A DNA stretch of 64,000 nt from Candidatus Gastranaerophilales bacterium. GTDB lineage: Bacteria; Cyanobacteriota; Vampirovibrionia; Gastranaerophilales; Gastranaerophilaceae. Under the pieces are notes generated by a model. It was not told the origin of the DNA, did no database searches, and saw only the letters and a program-made list of their open reading frames with translations. Location of the stretch: assembly GCA_944323935.1 (NCBI GenBank), contig CALUUJ010000012.1, forward strand, positions 1 through 64,000, given 5' to 3'. A program made the position numbers and the translations under genes. Shown one piece after another: positions 9,634 to 18,029 of this stretch; the stretch's first letter is position 1; every line of letters begins with the position of its first letter.

Positions 9634-11085
9634 TCACTCATAAAATAATATATCAACAAAAGGCAATCTTATATAGTTTTTCTTGATTAAAATACCTATT
9701 TCGAAAAATCTTTTCCAAGGAAATCTATATTCTGTATGGCATCTTTTTACTTCAAATCTTTCAAAAAGAAATTTTTCATATTCTTTCATCTTTATTTTCA
9801 ATACTGTATTTGAAAGGTTTTCCTTATCAATTCTTATTTGAGAACGTATATTTGCTTGATAAGCCCAATCATCAAGAAATCTTGTTAATTGAAGGAGTTT
9901 AAAATCTTTCTTGCTCGGCTGTTTTGCCCCATAATATGTTAATGCTGCTGCTATACAACTTCCAAGCGTATTACCCGTTGTGTTCCAAGCAGCATAACCA
10001 AAGAACTCTTTTAAATTATTGTTGGCAAATAATGCTTTTACAAAACCATTATCACTTCCGTTCGCATTCAAAATATCAGCAATAAAATATGGTTTATCAG
10101 GAATTATTAAGTCTTTATTATATTCAGGTTCATACACATCCATAACAAGTTCACCTTGCTCAATTTTAAAATTATTTATAAGTAAAATTAAATCACAGTT
10201 TTTTTCATCACTTATAACTCCGCCTGCAAGGTTTATTTGTGATTCAACAGATTTTTCAACAGATATATCTTCATATTTTGATATTTTATTAATGCTTTCA
10301 GGATTTAAATATACAGGACATATTTTTATATGTTTCTGTTTATTGATTGAACGAGATAATAATGTTAAAGGTATTTCATCAGCACCTGTTTTAATAAATA
10401 TATTCTCTTCATTTGAAGATAATTGTTCAAGTTCAATAGCTTCTTTTACATTAAATCCATATTGAGCACAATCATCTTTTGAAAAAATTAATGTATCAAA
10501 AACACCTTGTTTCTTAAGTTCAATATAATATTTATTAATATCAAAATTTCTTTTTCTAGTGTTTAAATAATCATCCAAAATATCTTGAGGAATACGTGTT
10601 GCATTACAATTACAAGCCATCATATATGATGACTCACAAGTGGTCTCCATTTTATGCATATTATATGAATATTGGAATATTTTAGTACCAAAATTAGACC
10701 AATATTCTTTTTCTTCTTCATTTATATTATTATTTGATATTCTCATAATACTTGAAAAAGCATATATTTTAGCCGAGTGTTTCTTAAGTATAGAAACCAT
10801 TTGGTCTATTCTTGATTTTATTTTTTCATAACTATCATTGCTTCTTCTTGAAGGAATAAGTCCACCATAGGCTATTGTATCCAGAGAAATTACAAAAATA
10901 TCTATATCTTTCAAAGAATCAATCCAATCAAGTATTGCATTTATATCTGCATTTCTATTCAGATCACCCATAAGATTAATTTCAGGTAAGAATATAGTAT
11001 GTTCCTTTGCTTGATGTATAATTTGCTGTGGAAGCTGATAACAAACAGGTCTATTATCTATAGGAATAAATGCTATTTGAGACAC
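9634..11085 (-). CDS. DUF4127 family protein
   Basis: A 483-aa protein of the DUF4127 family, recognised from the N-terminal IPIDNRPVCYQLP and the later SLDTIAYGGLIPSRRS. No catalytic role is established for the family that I can name. It has no signal peptide or membrane segment. The start is set at a GTG (11085), because GGAGG lies exactly 7 nt before it; a TTG two codons further upstream is too close to that site. The GTG overlaps the TAG stop of the preceding regulator by one base (TAGTG), so translation is probably coupled. Its place between two regulators and thrS is unexplained. Confidence 0.8.
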   Translation of the reverse strand: MSQIAFIPIDNRPVCYQLPQQIIHQAKEHTIFLPEINLMGDLNRNADINAILDWIDSLKDIDIFVISLDTIAYGGLIPSRRSNDSYEKIKSRIDQMVSILKKHSAKIYAFSSIMRISNNNINEEEKEYWSNFGTKIFQYSYNMHKMETTCESSYMMACNCNATRIPQDILDDYLNTRKRNFDINKYYIELKKQGVFDTLIFSKDDCAQYGFNVKEAIELEQLSSNEENIFIKTGADEIPLTLLSRSINKQKHIKICPVYLNPESINKISKYEDISVEKSVESQINLAGGVISDEKNCDLILLINNFKIEQGELVMDVYEPEYNKDLIIPDKPYFIADILNANGSDNGFVKALFANNNLKEFFGYAAWNTTGNTLGSCIAAALTYYGAKQPSKKDFKLLQLTRFLDDWAYQANIRSQIRIDKENLSNTVLKIKMKEYEKFLFERFEVKRCHTEYRFPWKRFFEIGILIKKNYIRLPFVDILFYE

Positions 11086-12002
11086 TAACAAGCCTCCAAA
11101 TTTTTCAATATTTCATCGGCCAATTTTATAAATTCTTCTTGAACTGATTTTGGCCTTATAATTTTACAACTTTCTCCATACTTTAATAATCTTAATAACA
11201 GAGTATCTTTATCTTCTTCCGTATTTGATATTGTCAAATGATTATTACTAAAATCCAGTACTTTTTCCGATGGTTTTAATTTATATAAAGCAGCTAGTCT
11301 TCCATAAACTTCAAATACAATAGAGTTCAAATGACAAACACCTGAAGCTTTTTGTGGAAGTTGTTTTAATGAAATGATAGAATCAATATTTATTTTTCTG
11401 TTACGACCTAATATCGGATTGTAACAAACAACATAAAAACAATTATCCTTTTCAATTATTTCTCTTAGCTCGAAAATATCAGTTTCTTCTGTATTATCTT
11501 TTTTCTTATATATTATGCTTACTCTTTGTCCCTCATATATCAAATTTTTTAATGTTTCTATTACATTATTTCTAATATTAGAACTCTGTATATAATTTTC
11601 TTGTTTGATTATATTATTTAATTCATTATTTATATCTAAGTCTACATATTTATCAATTTTTAGAAAAAGGGTTTTCATTATTTCTTCTTCTGCTTTATTG
11701 TTTAATTTTTTTATAGAATTAATCAGCAAAATAAAAAGTTCTTGTTCTTTTTTGCTCAAGCTTGTTTTTAATAAAGCATTATTTAAAGAATATTTACCTT
11801 GGAATCTGTTTAGTTTTAAACCTGATAATTCAAATGTATTGAAATATTTTAGAAATGCTTCTTGAGAATATACATTTTCAACCGAATCATTTTCTTTCAG
11901 TTTTTCTATTAATTCAATTTTTGATAGATTTTTTTCTAAAAGTATTTTTAATACTTCCAAAATTCTTAAACCCGTATCATGATTTTTTTCAGGTTTCTTC
12001 AT
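11085..12002 (-). CDS. WYL-type helix-turn-helix transcriptional regulator (copy 1)
   Basis: A 305-aa protein with an N-terminal helix-turn-helix region (GLRILEVLKILLEKNLSKIELIEKL), a middle helical part and a C-terminal WYL-like sensor domain around GQRVSIIYKKKDNTEET to FYVVCYNP. WYL proteins are DNA-binding regulators whose second domain binds ligands, often nucleic acid. It overlaps the upstream paralogue by 4 bp (ATGA) and the downstream DUF4127 gene by 1 bp. The two adjacent paralogues may form a heterodimer, as PafB and PafC do (inference). Targets are unknown. Confidence 0.72.
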   Translation of the reverse strand: MKKPEKNHDTGLRILEVLKILLEKNLSKIELIEKLKENDSVENVYSQEAFLKYFNTFELSGLKLNRFQGKYSLNNALLKTSLSKKEQELFILLINSIKKLNNKAEEEIMKTLFLKIDKYVDLDINNELNNIIKQENYIQSSNIRNNVIETLKNLIYEGQRVSIIYKKKDNTEETDIFELREIIEKDNCFYVVCYNPILGRNRKINIDSIISLKQLPQKASGVCHLNSIVFEVYGRLAALYKLKPSEKVLDFSNNHLTISNTEEDKDTLLLRLLKYGESCKIIRPKSVQEEFIKLADEILKNLEAC

Positions 12003-12940
12003 TCCATATATCCTTTTTGTATTAATTTTATTTTATCTATAAGTTTCTCTCTGAAAGAATCAAGGGAAACAATCTTAAAATCAGAACCAAATAATAAAAG
12101 TCTTTGTATAAACAAGAACTCATTATCCACAATTGCTTCTATTTTAATTGAATTATCTTTTTTAGATATTATTTTTTCATTTTTTTGGATTTTAAATATA
12201 TTAGCGCTATTACCGGACAATTCATATACAACCTCGTATGATGTGTTTTTGTCATATATATTAAACATGTCAATACTATTAATTTTTAAAATCCTTTCAA
12301 CATGTAATAAACTATTCTTTTCATATTTAAAGATATAACACCTTAAATACATTTTACCTGATTCATAAGTTACTTTCTGAGGAATTACATCAATATTTTC
12401 TTCTCCGCAATCCGGCGATAAATATTTTATTTGAACTCTTTTTCCTATAATTTTAGGATTAGAGATTTCATCCAAAACTTTCTTATCTATATTTTTTAAC
12501 GGTTGAGTATCATTTATATAATCAACCTGAGACTCATTAAGAGTTAAAGAAATCAACTTATCATATAAATCATTTAAAACAAAGATATCATTATATTCTA
12601 TATTTTCGGCAATTTTATCTCTTAAACGAGCAAAAACTTGCAGTTCTTTATTGTTAAGATTTAGCGAGAAAGGATGTCTAATTAATTGGTATTTATAATT
12701 ATTTGCTTTGTTTGGTCTTAAAATTTCGCATCCTGCAGACTTCAAAGTATTTATGGCAATTCTGACCGTATCTTTTGATACTGATTTATTTGTAATAGAG
12801 TCATTCTTTATTATATCTACCAATTCATCTATAGTATAACTTTTTACCATCAAAGACTTTAAAATAAGTAAAGTTCTGTATCCGGTAATACTTATCCAAA
12901 ACTTTTTAGTCTTTTCTAAGGTATTGCTTTGTTTATCCAT
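11999..12940 (-). CDS. WYL-type helix-turn-helix transcriptional regulator (copy 2)
   Basis: A 313-aa paralogue of the next gene. The N-terminal winged-helix region includes RTLLILKSLMVKSYTIDELVD and SVSKDTVRIAINTLKSAGCEI. The WYL-like part includes GKRVQIKYLSPDCGEENIDV and YLRCYIFKY. It heads the four-gene operon that ends with thrS and is divergent from the dCMP deaminase gene across 101 bp. No ribosome site is visible before the start. The domain call is by pattern only. Confidence 0.7.
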   Translation of the reverse strand: MDKQSNTLEKTKKFWISITGYRTLLILKSLMVKSYTIDELVDIIKNDSITNKSVSKDTVRIAINTLKSAGCEILRPNKANNYKYQLIRHPFSLNLNNKELQVFARLRDKIAENIEYNDIFVLNDLYDKLISLTLNESQVDYINDTQPLKNIDKKVLDEISNPKIIGKRVQIKYLSPDCGEENIDVIPQKVTYESGKMYLRCYIFKYEKNSLLHVERILKINSIDMFNIYDKNTSYEVVYELSGNSANIFKIQKNEKIISKKDNSIKIEAIVDNEFLFIQRLLLFGSDFKIVSLDSFREKLIDKIKLIQKGYME

Positions 12941-12990
12941 AATATAATTTTAAATTAAAAAAGTCAGATTAATAAATAGTTTACAATTAA

Positions 12991-13019
12991 TTGTTACTTA
13001 TTATGAAATTTTGTATTAT
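12991..13019 (+). promoter_or_regulatory. Promoter of the dCMP deaminase gene
   Basis: TTGTTA (12991-12996), a 17-nt spacer and TATTAT (13014-13019) give a good sigma70-type match. The leader to the start codon at 13042 is about 16 nt and holds TTGAGGA as ribosome site. Confidence 0.6.
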
Positions 13020-13041
13020 GTAATAACGGATTGAGGATTAT

Positions 13042-13503
13042 ATGGTAAAAGAATGGAATGAATATTTTCTTGAGATTGCAAAAACCTGTGCTTCCCGTTC
13101 AAATTGTATAAGAGCACATGTCGGGGCCGTTATCGTTGGAGAAGACCGAAAAATAAAAGCAACCGGATATAATGGAACACCCTCAAAAGTTATTTCTTGC
13201 CTTGAAATAGGTAAATGTTACAGAATAGAACATAATATACCATCAGGAACAATGTATGAAACCTGCAGAAGCATACACGCAGAACAAAACGCAATAATAC
13301 AAGCAGGACAAGACAGATGCCAAAATGCGACAATGTATATATATGGGCATAATTTTATTTGTATACTTTGTAAAAGATTTATTGTACAAGCAGGAATAAA
13401 AGAGGTTTATTTAAGAAAAGATGATAATTCGCCTATAGAGCATGTTTCTGTGGAAGAGATAAAAAAAGAATTATCCGAAGTTTTTTACGCTTCTGCAAAA
13501 TAA
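13042..13503 (+). CDS. dCMP deaminase family protein
   Basis: A 153-aa cytidine/deoxycytidylate deaminase-fold enzyme; dCMP deaminase makes dUMP for thymidylate synthesis. The zinc site is visible as H79-A-E81 (SIHAEQNAI) and the cysteine pair C107-x2-C110. The usual proline before the first cysteine is an isoleucine here (ICILC). The substrate loop GYNGTP is present near residue 42. The length matches the ComEB/dCMP deaminase group. It has its own promoter and a strong terminator. Confidence 0.9.
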   Translation: MVKEWNEYFLEIAKTCASRSNCIRAHVGAVIVGEDRKIKATGYNGTPSKVISCLEIGKCYRIEHNIPSGTMYETCRSIHAEQNAIIQAGQDRCQNATMYIYGHNFICILCKRFIVQAGIKEVYLRKDDNSPIEHVSVEEIKKELSEVFYASAK

Positions 13504-13532
13504 AAAAGAGGTTTTATTAAGACCTCTTTTTT
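13503..13532. terminator. Bidirectional terminator between dCMP deaminase and rubrerythrin
   Basis: GAGGT (13508-13512) pairs with ACCTC (13522-13526), flanked by A and T runs, so it works in both directions for two convergent genes. Confidence 0.85.
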
Positions 13533-13542
13533 ATTGATAAAT

Positions 13543-14124
13543 TTATAAACAATCACACAAAACACTAAAATATCCCTGCTCTTTACCACAAACAGGACAT
13601 TTAATTGGTGCTTCTTCATTTTCTACAATAAAGCCACAATGAGAACACATCCAATTTTCTTTATTTTTTCTTCTGAACATTTCATTATTTATTAATCTTT
13701 CATGTAATTTAGCATATCTTTTGCTGTGATGAGCTTCAATCTTAGCAATATTAAAGAACGCAGCAGCAATATCTTTAAATCCTTCTTCTTCAGCAATTGT
13801 TCCAAACTCCGGATATAATAAGGAATGTTCTTCTTCTTCATATTTTGCAGCACATAAAAGATTTGCTTTTGTATCACCAAAACAAGAAGGATAAGTTACA
13901 TCTAATATTTGAACTTCCTCACCGTCCAGAAACTTAAAATATATTTCAGCATGTTCTTTTTCGTTTAAAGCAGTCATTCTAAATATATTAGCAACTTCAA
14001 TAAGTCCTTCTTTTTCTGCGGTAGAAGCAAAAATGCAATATCTGTTTCGAGCCATTGATTCACCTGCAAATGCTTTCATAAGATTTTCACGTGTTCTTGT
14101 ATCTTTTAATGATTTTCTTTCCAT
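13543..14124 (-). CDS. Rubrerythrin
   Basis: A 193-aa peroxide-scavenging diiron protein of anaerobes: it reduces hydrogen peroxide with electrons from rubredoxin or NADH oxidoreductases. The ferritin-like domain carries the ligand motifs GESMARNRY (E22), NEKEHAE, YEEEEHS and IEAHHSKRY. A C-terminal rubredoxin domain has the four iron cysteines C160, C163, C176 and C179. The start is supported by GGGAGGA upstream. It is divergent from the LipM-like gene. Confidence 0.96.
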   Translation of the reverse strand: MERKSLKDTRTRENLMKAFAGESMARNRYCIFASTAEKEGLIEVANIFRMTALNEKEHAEIYFKFLDGEEVQILDVTYPSCFGDTKANLLCAAKYEEEEHSLLYPEFGTIAEEEGFKDIAAAFFNIAKIEAHHSKRYAKLHERLINNEMFRRKNKENWMCSHCGFIVENEEAPIKCPVCGKEQGYFSVLCDCL

Positions 14125-14181
14125 AATTCAGTCCTCCCAATTATTTTATAAATGCTTTATTTATGTTATATAATGACCATT

Positions 14182-14862
14182 ATGGCTAAATTAATAGAGT
14201 ATAAAGAAAATAATGGTGAATATAACATGAGATTTGATTCTCAGTTACTTAATGATGCCATCCAAGAACAAGAAAAAGAACCAATAATTCGATTTTACGG
14301 TTGGAACCCGCCTTGTGTTTCTTTAGGAAGAAATCAATCATTTGAGCATATTAATACAGATTTTTGTAAAAATAACGGAATAGATATAGTCCAAAGAATA
14401 ACAGGCGGAAGAGGGCTTTTGCATGATAATGAAGTTACATACTCTTTCATATGCTCTATAGAATTTTTGGGTAAAGGAGAAAGTATAATTGCCTCATATA
14501 AAGAAATTTCATCAGCTATGATAGAAGGATTTAAAAATATAGATATTAAACTTGAACTTGGCGGGAAGAAGAAAATTGAAGCAAAACATGACTACTGTAT
14601 GCTTATTTCAACAGGAGCCGATTTATCTTATAATGGTAAAAAATTAATAGGTTCAGCCCAATATAGAAAACAAGGTTACATTCTCCAGCATGGTTCCATT
14701 CTTTTTAATTATAATCCACAAATAATAAAGGAAATTTTCTACGAAAAAAATAATAACTGTATAACCTGCATAGAAGAAATAAACCCATCACTTAACAGAG
14801 ATGATGTTATAAAAGCAATGACTGAAGGGTTTAAAGACTATTTTTCTATCTCTTTGCCCTAA
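14182..14862 (+). CDS. Lipoate-protein ligase / octanoyltransferase (LipM/LplA) family protein
   Basis: A 226-aa enzyme of the biotin/lipoate protein ligase fold that moves octanoate or lipoate onto carrier proteins. Motifs: QRITGGRGLLHDNEVTYSF near residue 71, NGKKLIGSAQYRK near 151 and LQHGSILFN near 168. C139 in HDYCM falls where LipM enzymes keep their acyl-thioester cysteine, which favours an octanoyltransferase over an ATP-using ligase (inference). The start is uncertain: ATGs at 14152 and 14173 overlap or precede a TATAAT at 14169, so 14182 is chosen as it also fits the family's N-terminus. The 3' end overlaps the convergent gene by 17 bp. Confidence 0.82.
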   Translation: MAKLIEYKENNGEYNMRFDSQLLNDAIQEQEKEPIIRFYGWNPPCVSLGRNQSFEHINTDFCKNNGIDIVQRITGGRGLLHDNEVTYSFICSIEFLGKGESIIASYKEISSAMIEGFKNIDIKLELGGKKKIEAKHDYCMLISTGADLSYNGKKLIGSAQYRKQGYILQHGSILFNYNPQIIKEIFYEKNNNCITCIEEINPSLNRDDVIKAMTEGFKDYFSISLP

Positions 14863-15253
14863 ATTTTGCTGTATAATACACAGAACTCTTACTTAAAATA
14901 TTATGTAATCTTTCTTCGTCATCATTTGTAGCTGCCGTCAGAAAATATCTGGTCTGAGTTTCTCTCGGATTAACAGAAAATTCAGCTTGAGTTAATATAA
15001 CATCTTTTGAACCCCTTGGTAAAATTGATTTATATTTTCTGTCTAAATCTTCAGCGAAATTTTGTGCTGCATTATGGACTGTACCATCGATTACTTCATC
15101 GTGTTTTTGAAATGTATCAATCAAATTATAATTTTTTAATGTATGATTATTAGCAAATGAAATTTTTAATAACTGAGGAATAGATGCCTTTGGTTTATCA
15201 TCATTTAAAGTAAAAACCATTAAAGAGCCGAAAGAAACCGGTGGTATATTCAT
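14846..15253 (-). CDS. Hypothetical protein with N-terminal SFG motif
   Basis: A 135-aa protein that I do not recognise. It starts MNIPPVSFGSLMVF and has no signal peptide, membrane segment or cysteine. The middle is predicted helical (HNAAQNFAEDLDRKY) and a later part looks like alternating beta strands (TRYFLTAATNDDEERL). Several unrelated proteins of this window share the SFG motif. It is convergent with the LipM-like gene. A real gene is likely because the codon pattern is coherent throughout. Confidence 0.6.
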   Translation of the reverse strand: MNIPPVSFGSLMVFTLNDDKPKASIPQLLKISFANNHTLKNYNLIDTFQKHDEVIDGTVHNAAQNFAEDLDRKYKSILPRGSKDVILTQAEFSVNPRETQTRYFLTAATNDDEERLHNILSKSSVYYTAKFRAKR

Positions 15254-15384
15254 AATTTTTCCTTTTTTTGTATTATCTGTGACATTTTTAAAACATGTAC
15301 AAAAAAAAACTTGCTATTTTTAATATGAAATTACTTTAAAATCTGATACAATTGGTTTTAAATATACTATTATTGAGGTCATTT

Positions 15385-16731
15385 ATGAAAAATATCAAAA
15401 AAACACTGATTAGATATCCTTATTTAGAAAAACCGGTTGAAATATATGAACGAGAATGCGGACACAAAATTGTATTTGCATACAAAAGAGGTTCACTAAT
15501 AAATATAAGCAGCTGGGTTAAGACCGGTTCTATAAATGAAAATGATGAAAATAACGGCATTTCGCATTTTTTAGAACACCTTATGTTTAAAGGAACAAAT
15601 AAGCATAAAGCAGGCGAATTTGACAGAATACTCGAGTCTCGAGGAGCTATAGTAAACGCTGCCACCTGGAAAGATTATACATTTTACTACGTAACAATAC
15701 CGAAAGGTAGCGATGAAAGAAATTTTAACGACACACTGGATCTGCATGCCGATATGATGCTTGACCCGATTATACCTGATAATGAAATAGGCGAACCATT
15801 TGACATTGAAAATCCAAATATAAAAACGAAACGAGAAAGGCATGTTGTTATTGAAGAGATAAGGATGAGAAAAGACCAACCTTGGACAAAAGTATATAAT
15901 CAAACAAATCAAAATATGTATACATCACATCCTTACAGAAGAGATGTAATAGGAAATGAACAAATAATCTCAACCATCACAAGAGAATGTGTTCTTGATT
16001 ATTATAGAACCCACTACACACCCAATAATATAACAACAATTATTGTTGGAGATTTAAATCCGGATGAAATAATCTCCAAAGTTGCAAAAGCATTTGATTT
16101 CAAAGGGAGAAAAAACAGAGAAAATGATGAGTATAAAATAGATGTTCCAACACAAACAACAAAATATATAGAAACATATTCAAGAATTAATACAGGATTT
16201 CTAATGTTTGGATATTTGGGGGCACAAGCTATTGATATAAAAACTTGTACAATACTTGAAATACTTGCATTAATTTTAGGCCAAGGTCAAAGTTCAAGAT
16301 TATATCAAGAGCTAATAGAAAAAGCTGAAAAACAAATATTCAATGTCGTTTCAACAGACTATTATCATTTTAGAGATGGTGGAAATTTATTTATACAAGC
16401 TAATTTCAAACCAGACGAAAAAGAAAATGCAATTAATCTTATAAAAGAGCAAATCGGAAAAATTTATTCAGACGGAATAACAGAAAAAGAACTTAAAAAA
16501 GCAAAGAAAAAACTAAAAGCAGGATTTGCGGAAAATTCAGAAAGTGTCTCAGATATATCTGAAACCATCGGGTTTTATATGACAGTATGCAACAAACTTG
16601 AATGCGTAGAAGAATATATGAATGCTATTGAAAACATTACACTCGAAGATATTAAGAATACCTCACAAAACTATCTTGATATAAATAAAGCTGTTATTTC
16701 AGTATTAATGCCTGAGTCTTATAAAAAATAA
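15385..16731 (+). CDS. M16 family zinc peptidase, catalytic subunit
   Basis: A 448-aa M16 (pitrilysin/insulinase, processing-peptidase-like) protein. The inverted zinc motif HxxEH is present as H61-F-L-E64-H65 in GISHFLEHLMFKGT, and the distal glutamate lies in RHVVIEEIRMRKDQP. The second half of the fold carries GQSSRLYQELIEKAEK. The start at 15385 has GAGGT 7 nt before it; an upstream in-frame start would add 11 unlikely residues. A catalytically dead partner follows after 10 nt. No signal peptide is seen, so it would act in the cytoplasm unless exported by another route. Confidence 0.92.
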   Translation: MKNIKKTLIRYPYLEKPVEIYERECGHKIVFAYKRGSLINISSWVKTGSINENDENNGISHFLEHLMFKGTNKHKAGEFDRILESRGAIVNAATWKDYTFYYVTIPKGSDERNFNDTLDLHADMMLDPIIPDNEIGEPFDIENPNIKTKRERHVVIEEIRMRKDQPWTKVYNQTNQNMYTSHPYRRDVIGNEQIISTITRECVLDYYRTHYTPNNITTIIVGDLNPDEIISKVAKAFDFKGRKNRENDEYKIDVPTQTTKYIETYSRINTGFLMFGYLGAQAIDIKTCTILEILALILGQGQSSRLYQELIEKAEKQIFNVVSTDYYHFRDGGNLFIQANFKPDEKENAINLIKEQIGKIYSDGITEKELKKAKKKLKAGFAENSESVSDISETIGFYMTVCNKLECVEEYMNAIENITLEDIKNTSQNYLDINKAVISVLMPESYKK

Positions 16732-16741
16732 AGGATAAAAA

Positions 16742-17986
16742 ATGGAAAAATATACATTAACAAATGGAATAAAAACAATTATAAAAAGAAATAAAAACAC
16801 CCCAAGGACAGCAATTGCACTTTACTTCAAACTCAATAATGATGAAAAAAAATCCGGTCTATATTATTTAATGACACAACTATTTTATCAAGGTACAAAA
16901 AATAGAACATCAGAACAATTGGCAAATGAACTTGATGAAAATGCAATTGATTTAAATATAGAAAAGAAAGCAGATTATATAAGGTTCAAATTACTTTGCT
17001 TGAATGAAGATATAAATTTGGCATTAGAAATACTGCAAGATATAATAGAAAATTCAACTTTTAATGAGTTCGAAAAAGAAATCATTAAGATAAAAGGCGA
17101 ATTTGAATCTGATTTAGACTCAGCAAAAGTTAAAGCACAAGATGAATACTATAGAACAATATTTAAGAATCATCCATATGGTGTAGGGCGAAAAGAAGTA
17201 ATAGAACAAATAAGCAAGATTACAAAAGAAGATTTATTAAAAACACATGAAGAAATAAAAAATTACGGGCCAAAAAACATCTCAATTGCCGGCGATATAG
17301 AGAAGGAAATAATTATTTCTTTATTAGAAAAACATCTTTGTAATATAAACAATACTGAACTAAAAGATAACCGAAAAAAAGTTGAGCCATTGAATAAAAA
17401 CATAGTTTCAATTATTGAAAAAGAAGATGCCAATCAAGCACAAATTTTTATGGGGTGGAGATTTCCTAATATATATTCCGAGGACTATGCAACAATTATT
17501 CTTCTAAATACGATACTTGGTTCATCAGGCTTAAGTTCAAGGCTCTTTCTTGAATTAAGAGAAAAACAAGGTCTTGCATACACAGTAAGAAGTGTATATG
17601 AACCTTTCATCTTATCAGGTCATTTCTTTGTATACATAGCAACAGAACCAAAGAACATAAAAACATCCTTAAACGGATTTGATAAAGAAATAAATAAAAT
17701 AATGACAGAAATAATTTCAGATAAGGAACTGGAAGAAGCAAAAAATAATGCTATAGGGAAAAGACAATTTTATAGTGAAACAAATCTCTTAGAAGCTTCT
17801 TTAAACGGTTATTATGAATTTTTAGGTCTTGATTTTGATTATGAAGAAAAACTTATAGACAGCATTAAAAATGTAACAAAAGAACAAATTATAGAAACAG
17901 CAGAAAAATATTTTTCAAAAAGTAGTGCATTATGTATATTAGCTCCCAAAAAATATCTTATGGAGGCTGATTTATTAAAAATATAA
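16742..17986 (+). CDS. M16 family protein, non-catalytic partner
   Basis: A 414-aa M16-fold protein in which the zinc motif is lost: the aligned segment is SGLYYLMTQLFYQGT with no HxxEH. The C-terminal half keeps the conserved substrate-holding R-Y region SGLSSRLFLELREKQGLAYTV. This is the classic arrangement of heterodimeric M16 peptidases, in which one subunit carries zinc and the other the R/Y pair. It directly follows the active subunit, so the two most likely form a complex (inference from family knowledge). Confidence 0.88.
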   Translation: MEKYTLTNGIKTIIKRNKNTPRTAIALYFKLNNDEKKSGLYYLMTQLFYQGTKNRTSEQLANELDENAIDLNIEKKADYIRFKLLCLNEDINLALEILQDIIENSTFNEFEKEIIKIKGEFESDLDSAKVKAQDEYYRTIFKNHPYGVGRKEVIEQISKITKEDLLKTHEEIKNYGPKNISIAGDIEKEIIISLLEKHLCNINNTELKDNRKKVEPLNKNIVSIIEKEDANQAQIFMGWRFPNIYSEDYATIILLNTILGSSGLSSRLFLELREKQGLAYTVRSVYEPFILSGHFFVYIATEPKNIKTSLNGFDKEINKIMTEIISDKELEEAKNNAIGKRQFYSETNLLEASLNGYYEFLGLDFDYEEKLIDSIKNVTKEQIIETAEKYFSKSSALCILAPKKYLMEADLLKI

Positions 17987-18029
17987 CTGTCAAAACAGCT
18001 AAAGTTATGTTAAAATCAACATAGATAAT

